Assembly: GCA_050084985.1 (NCBI GenBank)
Contig: JBITNC010000001.1
Coordinates: forward strand, 67,890,001-67,954,000
Length of the DNA: 64,000 bases
Origin: Nageia nagi
Lineage: Eukaryota; Pinophyta
Reading direction: 5' to 3'
Shown here: positions 1-12,857 of the stretch, piece after piece
How positions within the stretch are numbered: position 1 is the stretch's first letter
How the letters are laid out: every line of letters begins with the position of its first letter
Position numbers and translations under genes: made by a program
The notes under the pieces: model-generated
Databases searched by the model: none
Told to the model about the DNA's origin: nothing
Seen by the model: only the letters and a program-made list of their open reading frames with translations

Positions 1-270
1 TGTAATCATTAATGAAAGTCATTATGTACTTATTTTAAATTACCAATTCAATTGGTATGGGTCCATACAAATATAAGTGAGTCTCATTCAATTTTCCCTC
101 TTTTATCCATGAAGATTTTAGGAATGGATAATTATGATGCTTTACAAGGATGTCATAAGCCTCACATTTTATTTCTTAATAGATGTCAACATGTATGATA
201 GAGAGCAATACATGATGAAAAGTAGTAAGTGATAGATATTTGACCTATATTAACACCTTCTTATAAGAAA
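1..270. other. AT-rich flank, no gene seen
   Basis: No coding or RNA signal is visible. The last five bases, AGAAA (266-270), are the left target-site duplication of the solo LTR that follows. Confidence 0.5.
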
Positions 271-759
271 TGAAGGGATTGAACTATAAATAATACAATC
301 CTTAACTACCAAGATCACATGGAAGCTCACTCTAACATCAAGAACTCAAGCATAGACAATCTCACAAAGTGACTCAAGATATATAGTGGTTCCTCCAACT
401 AGGAGTACATCCACTAACTAGATTTTACTTCGTTCACAAAGACAACTCTCTTACAATCCTCCTAACTTCATCTTCTAATCACTATCTTAAAGCATAACTT
501 TGCTAAGTGATCACAAATAGGGGGCCTTCTATTTATAGGCCAAAATCCCCCTTTGGATCACCCTTTTAACCAATGTAAAAAGATATGACATGCAACTCCC
601 TTTTACCCAAGGGGCATGCTCATGAGATGGAGTGTAAGACAAGTTACATTATCATATTCACTTAAATACTTAAGGTAGCTAGTGATACCATTAAGTATTA
701 GTGAATTTACAAAGAGGATTATTACAAAACCTTACAATAATGCATTATACATTCCAACA
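271..759 (-). mobile_element. Solo LTR, copia family A, with 5-bp TSD
   Basis: Read on the minus strand this 489-bp block starts TGTTGGAATG and ends CCCTTCA. It is flanked by perfect AGAAA duplications (266-270 and 760-764). It matches blocks at 47559-48061, 54008-54468 and 55197-55696. It has a CTATAAATAG TATA box and, downstream, a hairpin (386-414). No internal retrotransposon sequence adjoins it, so it is a solo LTR left by LTR-LTR recombination. Confidence 0.85.
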
Positions 760-764
760 AGAAA

Positions 765-3700
765 ACGTCAAACCTCATATGTGAGTATAAAATGCTATAT
801 ACTTGGAATTCCTCAATATCAGGATTTATATCAAATGATAGTGACAAATGGGTAGATGATGTGAGAAGTGAAAATAATTTATTTTCCTTATTACTTCCAA
901 CAAATTATATGTATTATTGATATTGTTTTCTTTCCTCCTATAAAAACACTAAATAAGATAATAAAATGGGAATGTAACTTCAACACTAATTAAGTGAGGT
1001 AGCATTACTTGCCTCCTTTTGAAAGAACATTAACATATGAAAGATACAATAAGAATTTGAAACTTGAAAAGAAAAATAGAACAATACATGAAGGATAATG
1101 ACTGATATTTCAAGTTTCAAGGCTTATCATTTTAGTTTTTTCCTTGCTATTTTGTGTATTATCATTCTAGAAATTTAAATTCAATAAATAAAAATTTACC
1201 AAAAAAAGAAAGAAATGAAAACTTGAAAACAAATAAGAAAACATGTAAAGAGAAGTTACCAATTATGCAATGTCTAAAAATCCTATGCTCAAATTTGACA
1301 ACAAAGTATTCATTTAGTTTAAAATCAATCTTGTTTAGACCACTTATTGCTTAATCCAAAAATAAAATAGGGAAATCTCAAATTTGACTTAAGTCACATA
1401 TGTGTTTAGAATGACTATGATGAAATGAAATATTACCAAACAAACACTTCCTTAATAAATGACATAAGCATAATATGTTTTGGAATAGATAATATACTAC
1501 AAGATGCAAAACAAATAATGTATTCAATTTATCAATTCAAAAATATTATAAATTAAAAATCCAAGTTAAAATTTGATGAATTTGAAAAGCTTTGCATTAC
1601 AAATTTTATTTGCGTCTCCAAAATAACTCTCCTCTTTGTAAAGAATTGTATCTTTTTTATGAAAATTCTACCTTCTTGATCTTATATGATATGTCTCTTT
1701 GCATTCTTTGATCTTTTTAATAAACCCTAATTCTTTCTTTTATAAGAGGAAGGAACTAGAATAGTTCATAGGTGGTTTTATAATATTTGCAATTTTCAAG
1801 GATAGTTTCAAAAACCCCTCTAAGACTCAAATTATCAATAAATATGACCTCTAAAATCTCTATTTATTGTAGACTATAAAATAAAATCCTATTGCATTCT
1901 AATAATACATATCTCAGCACATGACAACTATCCAACAAACATATATATGATGTCTTGGATAATATACACTCTAGTGATAATATACTCTAGAAAATATATT
2001 TCTTTACTATTATATATTCATATCAAATAATTATACCCATTTTTTATAATTCATTTTGTGATCATTGCATTACATGTATTTATATATTATTGTATTTCAT
2101 TTGATGAATATTAGCTTCATAACAATATCCACTCTCATAAATGATGGCATTCATGTTCAATCTTTTGTATTGTATTTTAATATGTACAATTCAGTAGTTT
2201 ACCTATAAAACCCTACACCCGAAACATATACTTTTTGATACACATTATGTCAAACAATTCACATATCATAACCTTGTAGATAATGCATTGAATAAGAATG
2301 TTTATCTACTACAAAATGTCCTAAATAAAATAGGCAATCTTCTCTGTTCTGCAGCTTCTCTAAATGCAAATTTCTAACAAAATAATAACTTCCTCATTGA
2401 AATGACTTTCACATGACCCTAGAATCATTGCAATCTATAAAATTATATTTTCATCATTGCTCTACCTCTATGCCCTTCAACATGTCTCCAACTATTACAA
2501 TCCTGCAACAACATCAATACCTTTTCAAAACTCTCATTTATTGTTTGTTAGAAAACCCATTTAGCGCATATCAAGTGATCATTATATACAATGAAACCAC
2601 ATTTTGATGAGGTATTTTATTAAAGAAAACTTTTGTATTCTTCTACTTTTAACATACATGTCTATCAAAGCAAGCATAATCACTCTACCTAATCTTTAAT
2701 AGACACCCAAATTAGAATGTTGGCAAAGATATTAAAGTTTGGATTCACACCAACTAATTTTTCAATTGTAAACTAAAATAAATATTTACTAATGAAATAC
2801 GATAATTTTTTGTCACTAAAAACATAACTATCTTTTACAAGAATTGACAATCTATCACCAAATCTATCAACTAGTTGTTTATTGATCAACACCCTTTTTC
2901 ATTCAATTTGGCCACATTTTCACCAAGGAATAGATACATTTTTTTATGCCTCCACATCATACATACATGTATTTCAAAGGCATGTAAAACCACAATATAT
3001 GATAACCACATAATATCATATATCCCTAATGTATAAACAAATTTTGCTAAAAATCTTCATTCTTTGATGATGTCTCAAAAATAAATTAGTAATGCTACAA
3101 AATCTTTTCAAACAACCACTTTGGTTATATCTAGTATGTCAATTGTGGAAATTTTTTAACACTTATGACACTTTAAATTGTATGATTGAACAAGATACCC
3201 TTTGGAGATAACTATACTTATCAATTGATCATGGAAGATTTGTTAATCACTTTACGAAGTTTACATTATATGATGTGATACATTTTCTCATGGAACATGA
3301 TAATTTCATATTAATAAAGATATGGATTCATGGAATATTGACCATAATGTACTAAGACACCAATACCTTATTATATTTGGACTACTCTCACCATTATATT
3401 TCGATAGACCTATTAACTTGTACATGACTATCCAAATGCTTGCCACAATAACAAAACTTGTAATCATAGATGGAAGGGAGTTCAAAAACCAGTAGACATT
3501 GATAATAAACTCCAATGACTTATTTTGATTACAGATAATCACAATTGCCCTAATCTTGAAAGGGTGTGGTTTCTTTTGACTTTGCAATCAATGGAAATTT
3601 TGAACTTGGTTGGATTCTTGAGTAGACACAGAATGTTCAATGGATGTTTGTTAATGTGGGCTTATCGTTGCCATTAGCATGTATGTGACTCATGCATCTC

Positions 3701-6700
3701 TTAAGATGATCCAAAGATTGATTGGATTATTCTTCTTTTGGCCCAATAGATGTGGGTTAGTGAGACTCTTTTTCAAATATATCTTTATAAGATCAGGGAT
3801 TTTAAAATTGAATGTTTTAAAAGGACAAGTGTAAAGTATTCCCATCAAACATTGAAGTGGTGTACAAGGATGACAGTGAAGATGATTGACAAGATGGAAC
3901 ATGGTGGAATCATGAGAATAGGTAGTGGATGTTGATAGGACAAAAAGAAAGTGGTGAAACATGTCGATGTAAGGTGTGGCCATGTGTGAAGGTCGAGGTT
4001 TTATTTTTTTGTTGTTGGTTTCATATGTTTATACATGTATACAAAAATACTGAACAAGGTTAGAGCAAGAAAATAAGTAATCAATAAATAATTTTTATAT
4101 TAAAAGTAATAGTCATGAAAATGATCGATAAAAAGATTTATTGGTTTTCTCAACGAATTGCTCGACTCATGAGAGAGCCAAAAAAGATCATCATAAAAAA
4201 TCGAGTGGCATAAACATGAAAGAAAATATGGAATAGGAGGCATGTGGGATATAATCATAAGTGGGTGGGATAATAAAAAAGGTGGTGGTGGTGAATATGG
4301 ATGGTGTGCCACTAAGGAAGCCTACGTCATGGTGATTATATGGTGTAAGTCTAATAAAAGGATACATGGTGTAGAATATGGTGAATGTGGTATAAATAAA
4401 ATTTTGTTAGTAAATTTTTGTACATATATACGGGAAAAATGAGATGGTGAGATAATATCAAAAAATAAGAAGTTAGTGGATAATTGAGGTAAATTCATAT
4501 GTAAAGGAAGACAAAAGTGATGTGGAGTAAACATTTTCTTGGGTCCCTCATTTGAGATGAGAAAATAGATAAAATCAAATATGATAAGTGAAGGGACAAT
4601 ATAAGAATCTGACTAGGGGATTTTGTATAGTAAATATGGGATAAAAGAATGAGGAGAATATGTGAAAGGAAAAAAGGAAAAATAAATAGAGAGGCACAAC
4701 AAAATGAAGAAAAAGAGGTGGGGATTGGACTTGGATTGTATCCAACTGGTGGGCATACACCATCCCCATTCGACAGTGTAGGGTGGCCCTTAGTTGAAAA
4801 CAATACAAGTCACCATAAGAATGAATTGGATGTAATAAAAGGGATTTTGGCTAAAGAAGATGACACATGTTGGATAAAAAGATTATGGAGTGGGATGAAT
4901 AGTGTAAAAAGACACACATATTTTTTTAGTATTTTATATTCATTTTGTGTTGGTTTGGTTTTTTTTTTACAATTGAAGCAGGAAAAAAATATGTATTATG
5001 TATAGGGTAAAATGTTGTTTCCACTTACATGCTTCAGTGGATAGCAATACATCAAAAAAACCCAAGATCATGTAGGGGTATTAGCAATACTATCGAGGGA
5101 GCTAGAAGTTGAATCTTCTAGCTCAAAAGTAAGTGTGCTTGGCCTGTTGAACAAGGAATTACATGTTATTAGTGTAAAATGGTAAGTGATCAAGAATAAT
5201 GGAAAAAATGTCCAATGATTATGGCCTCTGATAAGTTTTGATGAGAATGTGGATTCCCAATAAAGATTGCATCACTAAAGCATGTATGCCACAATGAAAT
5301 GATGCTAATACTCTTACAAGTAAAATGCAATGGGATCAACGTAATAGAGTAATCGACGAATTTGAGAATTCCATAAACAGTAGAGGATGATCTTCCATGT
5401 CTAGTTGGGTTGAGTGATGAGTTGGAAAAGTAGGCAAAAGTGCTTTGAAGAATATGTGTGGCTAATAACACAAATTGCCCAATGATGGGGTACATGAGAA
5501 AATTGTATGCTCACAAAATGTTGGCACATAACAATTTCTAAAGTGAGACACACACATCGAACTAGACGATAATGAATGCTTCGATGGAGGATATCTTCCT
5601 CAAAGTTGAAGGGAAAACCATGAAAGAGAGACATGTCCATGAGTATGTATGTAGAGACAAATAACAGTTGGGATAAAACATGTAAAGATTTGGAACTCAC
5701 TACGAGTTCTTACAATCGATGGAGGTGATGTAGCTTATGGATACAAAATTTGATTTTTCTATGTGAATATATAGATTTGAAATGGAGAATGGAGGGTGAG
5801 GATTAATTTTAAAGACATCGATAGAGATGAAATGAAAGGTGTAGTTGCATTTGTATGATTATGAATTTGTATACACGTGTGAATATGATAAGAAAATCCT
5901 AATTTATTTTAATAAGAAGGATTACCAATGACAAGCACAAATAGGTAGCATTTATGGTATTCCTAACTCTTGATTTAGTGAAAGAGCGCTAGAATGAGAA
6001 GAGCTTGTATCAGACTCATAGACACTAGATTCTAGCTTATCAAGTTCCTCCAAGATCATATGATGGGTAAGTGGCAAAAAATGACAAGAGATTGAAAACT
6101 TGTGGTAGAGAATCTAATGTGTGTGACACCAAGAAAGTTGGAAGGAGTAAGTGTTTTGCCACTGTAAGTCATATTGTCAAATCACCCAAGCTAGTGTTGA
6201 GGGTTCAAAATGCTAACAGGAATATAAAGCTATTAGGCTAATGTATTGCATAAGTTGCAAAATATATGCATTAAACGAAGTATACAACATGAGACACCAT
6301 GTCCAATTGGGTTTACTAAGAAGATGGATGTAAAGGCAAAGATGATCATTGTGATTGATATGATAAAGCATGAAAACACCAAAATTATTATTATCATAAA
6401 GCGAGGAATACGAGTCATTTCTGCAAAAGAGTCATAGAGGCAATGGAAGAGCATTGAACTAATGATAAGTGAATTACATGATGGAGGATGTTGTCCTACA
6501 AATCAAGTGAGTGAGCATGGAAGCATGAGAAATAATGAAGTGAGGTGGAGAAATTAGATATCAGTTGTGATGAATGTGGTAGAGCAAATAGAGGGACACA
6601 AATGTAAAGGTGATATAATTACGATAATAATAGATGCAGAAAGAAAATGAGAGTGGGTAATGAAAAAAGGTTGGATATGATTTATTATTGGGATGAAGGA

Positions 6701-8630
6701 TGTATGGAGAGAGAAATCTCACATTGAAATCTTTTGTCGAAAGATTATGTTGCATGGTTAAAAAGAAATAACTAAGAAGTTAATAAAAAAGGATCATATG
6801 AATGATATGAGGGCGATTACAAGACATAACAAGCACATGCTATAGTAGCAAAGAGGTTTATTTTGTACTAGTTGTGAATGATTGCATGATATGACTTAAT
6901 GAGGATAATGATGAATATAGAAAGTGTGAGGCTAGAAAAAGGTGATTATTCTTGGAAAGTGTGAGGTATTTATGGAGGGGAAAATCTATCATCGAAATGC
7001 AGTTCGAGGATCAGGTAAATGATAAGTATTCTCTTCTCAATAATGATGATGGGATGTGAATAGGAAAGGTAATGATGACCCTATTTTCAAAATTTTAAAT
7101 AAGACATGGGGGAACAAGATTATTGGGATGATAGGTTTAAGGCCAAAACTTCCATTAATGTGTAGAACGAGCACTTAACCATGTGATTAGATTGTCCAAT
7201 GACTGGTTTTATCAATCTAGTTCCATCTGAATGTGAAAAAAGGATAATCCCATTCAACGATATTTTAATGCTGATTCAACCTTATTGTATAGGACATGTA
7301 AGGGGAACATGTATAGGAATTATAAGACAGACTGCTCAACAACTATTTTGTAGTCCACTTCCATTTGCATGTGTAGAGAATTTATAGTTCTTGTAATTTT
7401 TGATGTCATTCAACGACCTTAGACTCGAACAAGGAAAAGTAGTAACAGGGTTGAATTTGATTTTTTGTGTGGGAGGTTAACAAAATTGTCACCTTTTCTC
7501 ACATAGGGAATTAAGTGTTACCATGACGATATCATGCGCTTATGATGATTGATATTCTCATTTTCATTGTTATAGTTTTAAGAGTTTATGATCACATATG
7601 TTTGGAAGGTGGTATTTTATGTCTCTCTTTTTTAGGTTATTATTTGCTCTTGGTTGTTCTCATTCCATGGATAGCCATTTCATTTCACAACCAATTCAAA
7701 GAGGGGGCACCATATATCATCAAACCTTTGATGATTGGATGGTTCTACAACAAAAACAGGGAAGTATCAAATTTTTTTTCTCTTTCTTTTCAATTTCATT
7801 TGCAAATAAAATAATTATATCAATCTTGTCTCATGTTAATTATGTTTTCTTGTTCCTTTCTCATGCAATCTTATGGCCTTATGTGCCAAGTAACCCATCA
7901 TCGACACTTGCCTTCCTAAAAGGAAATTAGAGGTTATCTCACATATATAAGGGTAAGTATGATTGCAGGGAAAGTTATCAAGATTTCAATCTCAATAACT
8001 AGTACCACTTCAAAGTTTTGGTGTTTATCAACATCGCCTGTTAAGATTGGGATTTTGTTATCACGAGCATATATGTTATTCCATATTCCATAGTTATATG
8101 TCTGGCTCGACTTGATCATTTTTTGTGCTCTAGATCTTGATTCTGAACTCCATTCCTTTAGATGCCTAGCATCTGCGTTACCATGCACATCGACATTATC
8201 AATCAAAACCCAATGTCCGCATTCCTATGGACATTCACATTATTGTTCCAATTTTTTGTCTGCATATAATAATCGTCATCCAAGTAAGGTTTACAAGTAT
8301 TTACCCTTCACTTGATCCCAATCTTATTAGTGTGTTTGTTATCTTGATCCATTAGTCCAAATTTTTTATTTACTGTTACATTTGTTTACATTTAAATTAT
8401 TGTCTTTTGTTATTGTTGATCCATGTTTATCTAAGTTAATAAAAAGGATGATATATTATCACATTTTAATGTTTTGATATGGTTACTACTTTGTTCATAC
8501 TAGGGGTCACTAAAAATATTCAACAACTACTCTTTCATGTCTTCAGGCTACATTCCAACATTTTTCATATTGGATAGGGCTTTTGTCACTTTTTGGGAAT
8601 CCAACTTCTTATTTGTGGTTGAGCTCCTTT
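765..8630. other. Long AT-rich stretch, no supported gene
   Basis: Only short open frames occur, on both strands, without a recognisable motif. From about 3.9 to 7.4 kb the plus strand is rich in A and G and poor in C; from about 7.5 to 9.2 kb it is T/C-rich. This may be very old retroelement coding sequence, but no RT, integrase or gag motif could be read. Confidence 0.4.
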
Positions 8631-9842
8631 TTCTCTTTTTCATCTTCCTTGGGGCCAAATTCTTGAGGTCATGGATCTTTGCTTGGTTGTGCATCTAAAT
8701 TTCCTCTTGCAATGGTACTTTGCCTTTCGCATAATACCATGGAAGAAGCATAATGATCTTTGTTCCATGATCATGGGGTCTTCATTAGGGTTTGTAGGTT
8801 CATTTGTTGGTGTTGGATCAGTCTCCATTACTAACAAGACTCAACACCTCCATTGTTTGATGGTCCTTACCCTTCTTACCTATCTTTGAATAAGCTTTGT
8901 TGCTTGTTTGTTTCCCCTTCTTTCCAACTTTGTCTTTTCGAACATAAGGCTCCTTTCCTATCTCCACTAACAATACATAAGCCTTATGGGTCTCCATTCG
9001 ATTGGTCCTTTCCTAAACTCGAACCTTCCCTTTTTCCTTAGTCGTGGCTCTCTTGTCCAGCATTTAGCTCTATCTTTCACTTGGCTACTCTTCCAATCGT
9101 TTGCCTCCTACTTTTGAGTATTCCATTTTTAACTCAATTTTTCCTTTGATGGCTCCTTATTCTCCTTTTTATCCCCTTCCAAGCCACATTTCGATTGTGC
9201 ATTGATTGTCATCTCATACATCATTGCAATTAAACCTTGATGTCACAAAGCCTCAATTTTTTCTTCCTTAACATCTTAACAAAATTTCTCAAGGAATCCA
9301 ACAAGAAGAAAGGAAAATTGACCTTTCTTTCTCCTCCCTTTCTAAAGTAATTCAACATAAGATTGTGTGGGATGAAGATAATAGTATAACTATTATCCAA
9401 TGTGAAGTATTTGATGACCCAGGAATCCATCATATCCCGTAGTTTTGGTAGATGCACTCTAAGATAGCTTGTTCTAAAGGTGATTAATGTTTTCCCTTCT
9501 TGAAGAAATGCATTGATTTCCTTTTAGGACAACTTTCTCTTTAACCATATCCCTTCAAAGCTCATCCTTGAGACCTTCACAATAGCTTACATGGAGAAAT
9601 TAATCTCAATCAACCCCACTAAAGATTTGTGTTCCTCCCATGCATTAACCACTGCGAAAAAAGACTTCATCATAGTCTTGGCATTGCTTCAAAAAGTCAA
9701 TTACACTTAATCTTAATTTCCTCCAACATTCCTTGTCTCGCTTTGCCTCTCTAAAATTCTTAGGTTCTACTTTACATGCCATACCCATATTTACTCTCAA
9801 CTTACTTATGCTAGAATGAGAAATACACACCTTTCTTGGCAA
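8631..9842 (-). pseudogene. Relic of unidentified repeat-borne protein family, copy 1
   Basis: Minus-strand frames at 9842-9645 and 9457-9230 and a shifted frame just downstream form a broken protein. Recognisable blocks are CISHSSISK, then VIKYFTLDNS, HNLMLNYFR, VNFPFFLLDSL, and after a frameshift GLIAMMYEM followed by a lysine-rich tail. The blocks line up in order with the copies at 43403-44014 and 46981-47558. I do not recognise the family. It is repeat-associated because three decayed copies occur in 40 kb. No function is proposed. Confidence 0.5.
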
Positions 9843-9849
9843 ATATAGT

Positions 9850-10250
9850 CAATGGGTCTTGCCAAGGAGGGGATTGCCTGGAATTACAATCATGTAATAT
9901 CTTCATTAAATTAACTTACACCTGTTACGAAGAATCATGGCTTTTTTCCATAGATTATCAGCATTGAGTATCACAACCCATATAAAGCAAGAGATCTTTG
10001 GAATTAATCCCTTAGTCCATACCTTGGCCCATACAATGGTCCACTTATTTGTCAAGTTCTAATATAGTACGTTGTATCCTAACTCAACCAAGTACTCTTT
10101 TCTCCCTTCCAAAACCTATCCAAATGATAGAATCAAGTTTTTTTGTAGGATATAGTTTGTATCTTTCCAACATCCTCATAATCCTCTAGGGTTGCTCTTC
10201 CATTTCCAAATCAGGGTCTAGGGAATGAATTGCTTTTGGATTCTCTCTTT
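9850..10250 (-). pseudogene. LINE reverse-transcriptase 3' fragment (zf-RVT region)
   Basis: The minus strand reads WAKVWTKGLIPKISCFIWV followed by NADNLWKKAMILRNRC. This is the sequence found after the RT domain in plant L1-like ORF2 proteins, leading into the C-terminal zinc-binding region. The downstream cysteine and histidine part is missing and stops follow. It adjoins copy 1 of the unidentified family, so one may have inserted beside the other. Family level is fairly clear; its edges are not. Confidence 0.55.
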
Positions 10251-10259
10251 TTTTATAAT

Positions 10260-12769
10260 ATTTTTTTGTACTAAAGAACAATTTTCCTTAATTTATTCTA
10301 TAATTATCATTTAGTGTTGCATCTTTTGACCAAGAACCTATTAGATAATAAATATGAAAACATAATGAATTATAAATCTAGAAGGCAATTCCAACTAGAT
10401 TACATAATACAAAAAGAACATTTCCCCAAGGCTCATTTAGTTCCTTTTAAGTGATCCACTTTTATAGTGTTGTACTAGGACAAAAGTTTGTTAACATCCT
10501 TTTAAGCCCATTAATTTGTAAGACATATTGAAGTTTGTCCAAAAATAAATATATATCAATTAAGTATTTGAATGATTATTTCTCATATAAAAAAAAACAA
10601 AAACCATGCACAAGTATTCCAAGAAAAACAAGAATATTCCCAAGGACAACTGACCACAATCACTCATCCAATGAAAAAAAAAATCGTTAAAGTAAAATTC
10701 TAGAACCAAATCAAGAGAAAAATGATGATGATGTTTGTTAAAACTTCCAAATAATTACTAGCAATAAATCTAAGATTCATGATAGTTGTTTCTAAAATTT
10801 TACATAAAATACTCCACAATTGCTTCTTCCATCAGTTTACCAAAACTAAATAATATTAAAAACTAGGAATGAATGTTTGGCTCTCTTACATAACTTGCAG
10901 TTGCATATAATAAAGTTATGTTTATCATTGCCAATAAAAAGATAAATTAAGCAATTATTGATGGTTTGGATCCAACCGAGAGGCGAAATGATGTTGCTTT
11001 TTTCTTGGCTAAACTCTTACATTGGCGATCACATTGCTCTTTCAACATTGAAGCAAGAAGCTTTTGATATTCAACTACCACTTCCTTAGCCTTAGCAATT
11101 TATTTATTCTTTTATTATTCTTGCTTGCTTCCTTTGTAGTGTTAAGGGTGTTACAAGTGTATGAATCTTTGGAGCTTTGGTTCACTTCTTACCTATCTTT
11201 GATTGAAAAAATTACAAAACTATCAAATGCCAATCTATTTTTCAATCCCATATCATTGATAACTTTAAACATCTCAAAAACATTTAAGGTATCAAAGGTC
11301 ACACTTAATGCCATGAAAGGTATAAGGTTCGAGAACAAATAAGAGGATGCGCTAGCAAGTTGTAGGAGCTCATGAAGAAATTGAGAATTGTAAGTGTTAC
11401 AAATAGTAACACCTTTACAAGCATCTTTCAAACATACACCAAAATGGCGGATTTACAAATAATTGAGTTTACATATCTATCAAAGGCTGTTTGAAAGCAG
11501 AAACTTTCTCAAATATTATGATTGTGAATGCTATGTCACACATGAATGCAAGTTTAAAGAATATGCAAAGGATGCAAGTATCGTTTTACAAAAAAATGTA
11601 ACAAAGAGACAATTGCAAATTATACAATGATAGTTGGATGTGAATAAAATAGATTTGTTGACAATGCCACAAACATTTTTTTAACAAATGCAATTGTCAG
11701 GCTCTATAATCTTTGCTAGCATCGTTCCAACATACAAACTTTACTAGCATCCTTCCAAAAGATTAAATATCTCACCAGGTCATAACAAAGACTTTCATTG
11801 ATACTCCTGCAGCTATTTTGAACATTCAAACTGAGCTAGGCAAAAAAATTGGGTCTTCTTTCACCATTAAAACCAAAAATAAAACAAAACAAAAATCAAG
11901 ATAACTTAAAGATTCTCAAATTCCCCCTTTATCCTCATTAATAGGAGAAAACTATCATCAACAAACTACCCATTGATAAACTAATGAGGGGAATTATGAA
12001 GAGCAATACAATATAATAAATAATGTATCAAAGTTTATACATAGTAAATATCATTTAATGTAGTAATGAAGTAAATGCTCATAATGTACAAATAGAAACA
12101 AATGTTTTATCTAGATAGCCTGATAAAATTATTTTTATTGCGACTACAATGAGCATCGACCATACCTGCAAGGTCTGTGTCACTATTATATATCATAGAG
12201 TGTCATTCACTCACTTTTGCAACTTAGCTTTCTTCACCTTCAAACTTGTAAGATACCTTTCATGGATCATATTAAGGGATGTGAGATTTGTACAATACCC
12301 AGTACAATTTTGTAATCTAGAAGAATCCGTCAAAATGAAAAAAGCAACAAAAAATCAAAAACATGCTAACGGGCCAAGGACTTTTATTTAACAAAAGCAT
12401 AAAAACCTGCTCATTCTATGCAGCTAAGAATACAAATTCAAAGAATAACGTCCTTTTCAACAAGAATACTATTGTGTTTCTCATTGAATAAAATGTATTT
12501 CCATGATTAACATTAGTGACTACAAATGGAACTGCAGCCTAAGCTTAAACATATGAATCAGGAAATCTCGCAACCCTGCTTTTCTTAGCAGATAGTTGAT
12601 AATCATTCCTAAAATCCATATAACCACCTTCTATAAAGGGATCCTCTTTCTACACTTCGAATTCATGTCATGAATTATGAGTATCTTGAATGCTTAACTC
12701 TGTTTGTGTGCATATTATTTTTGACTGTATAGATTTGACAGTATATATTTTTGGGTCAAAGCATCTGAA
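10260..12769. other. 3' flank of the lipase gene, no other gene seen
   Basis: AT-rich sequence without a supported open frame. The part next to 12769 is the 3' UTR of the minus-strand lipase gene. A minus-strand AATAAA (plus 12383-12388), about 385 bases after the stop, is one possible polyadenylation signal, but such hexamers are common in DNA this AT-rich. Confidence 0.4.
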
Positions 12770-12857
12770 TCATAAGTTACCATGTAAGCCAAAGCACTTC
12801 GGGCTGCCATTGTTGAGAAACCTCATTGGTTCGAGCACGCAACAAGCTATTGCAAGC
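12770..12857 (-). CDS. Lipase exon 14: C-terminus
   Basis: Acceptor TTTACAG starts the exon in phase 2 and it encodes LAIACCVLEPMRFLNNGSPK, then CFGLHGNL and a stop (TGA, plus 12770-12772). Intron 13 is only 58 bases, short for a plant intron. The tail is weakly conserved, so this exon is less certain than the others. Confidence 0.6.
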
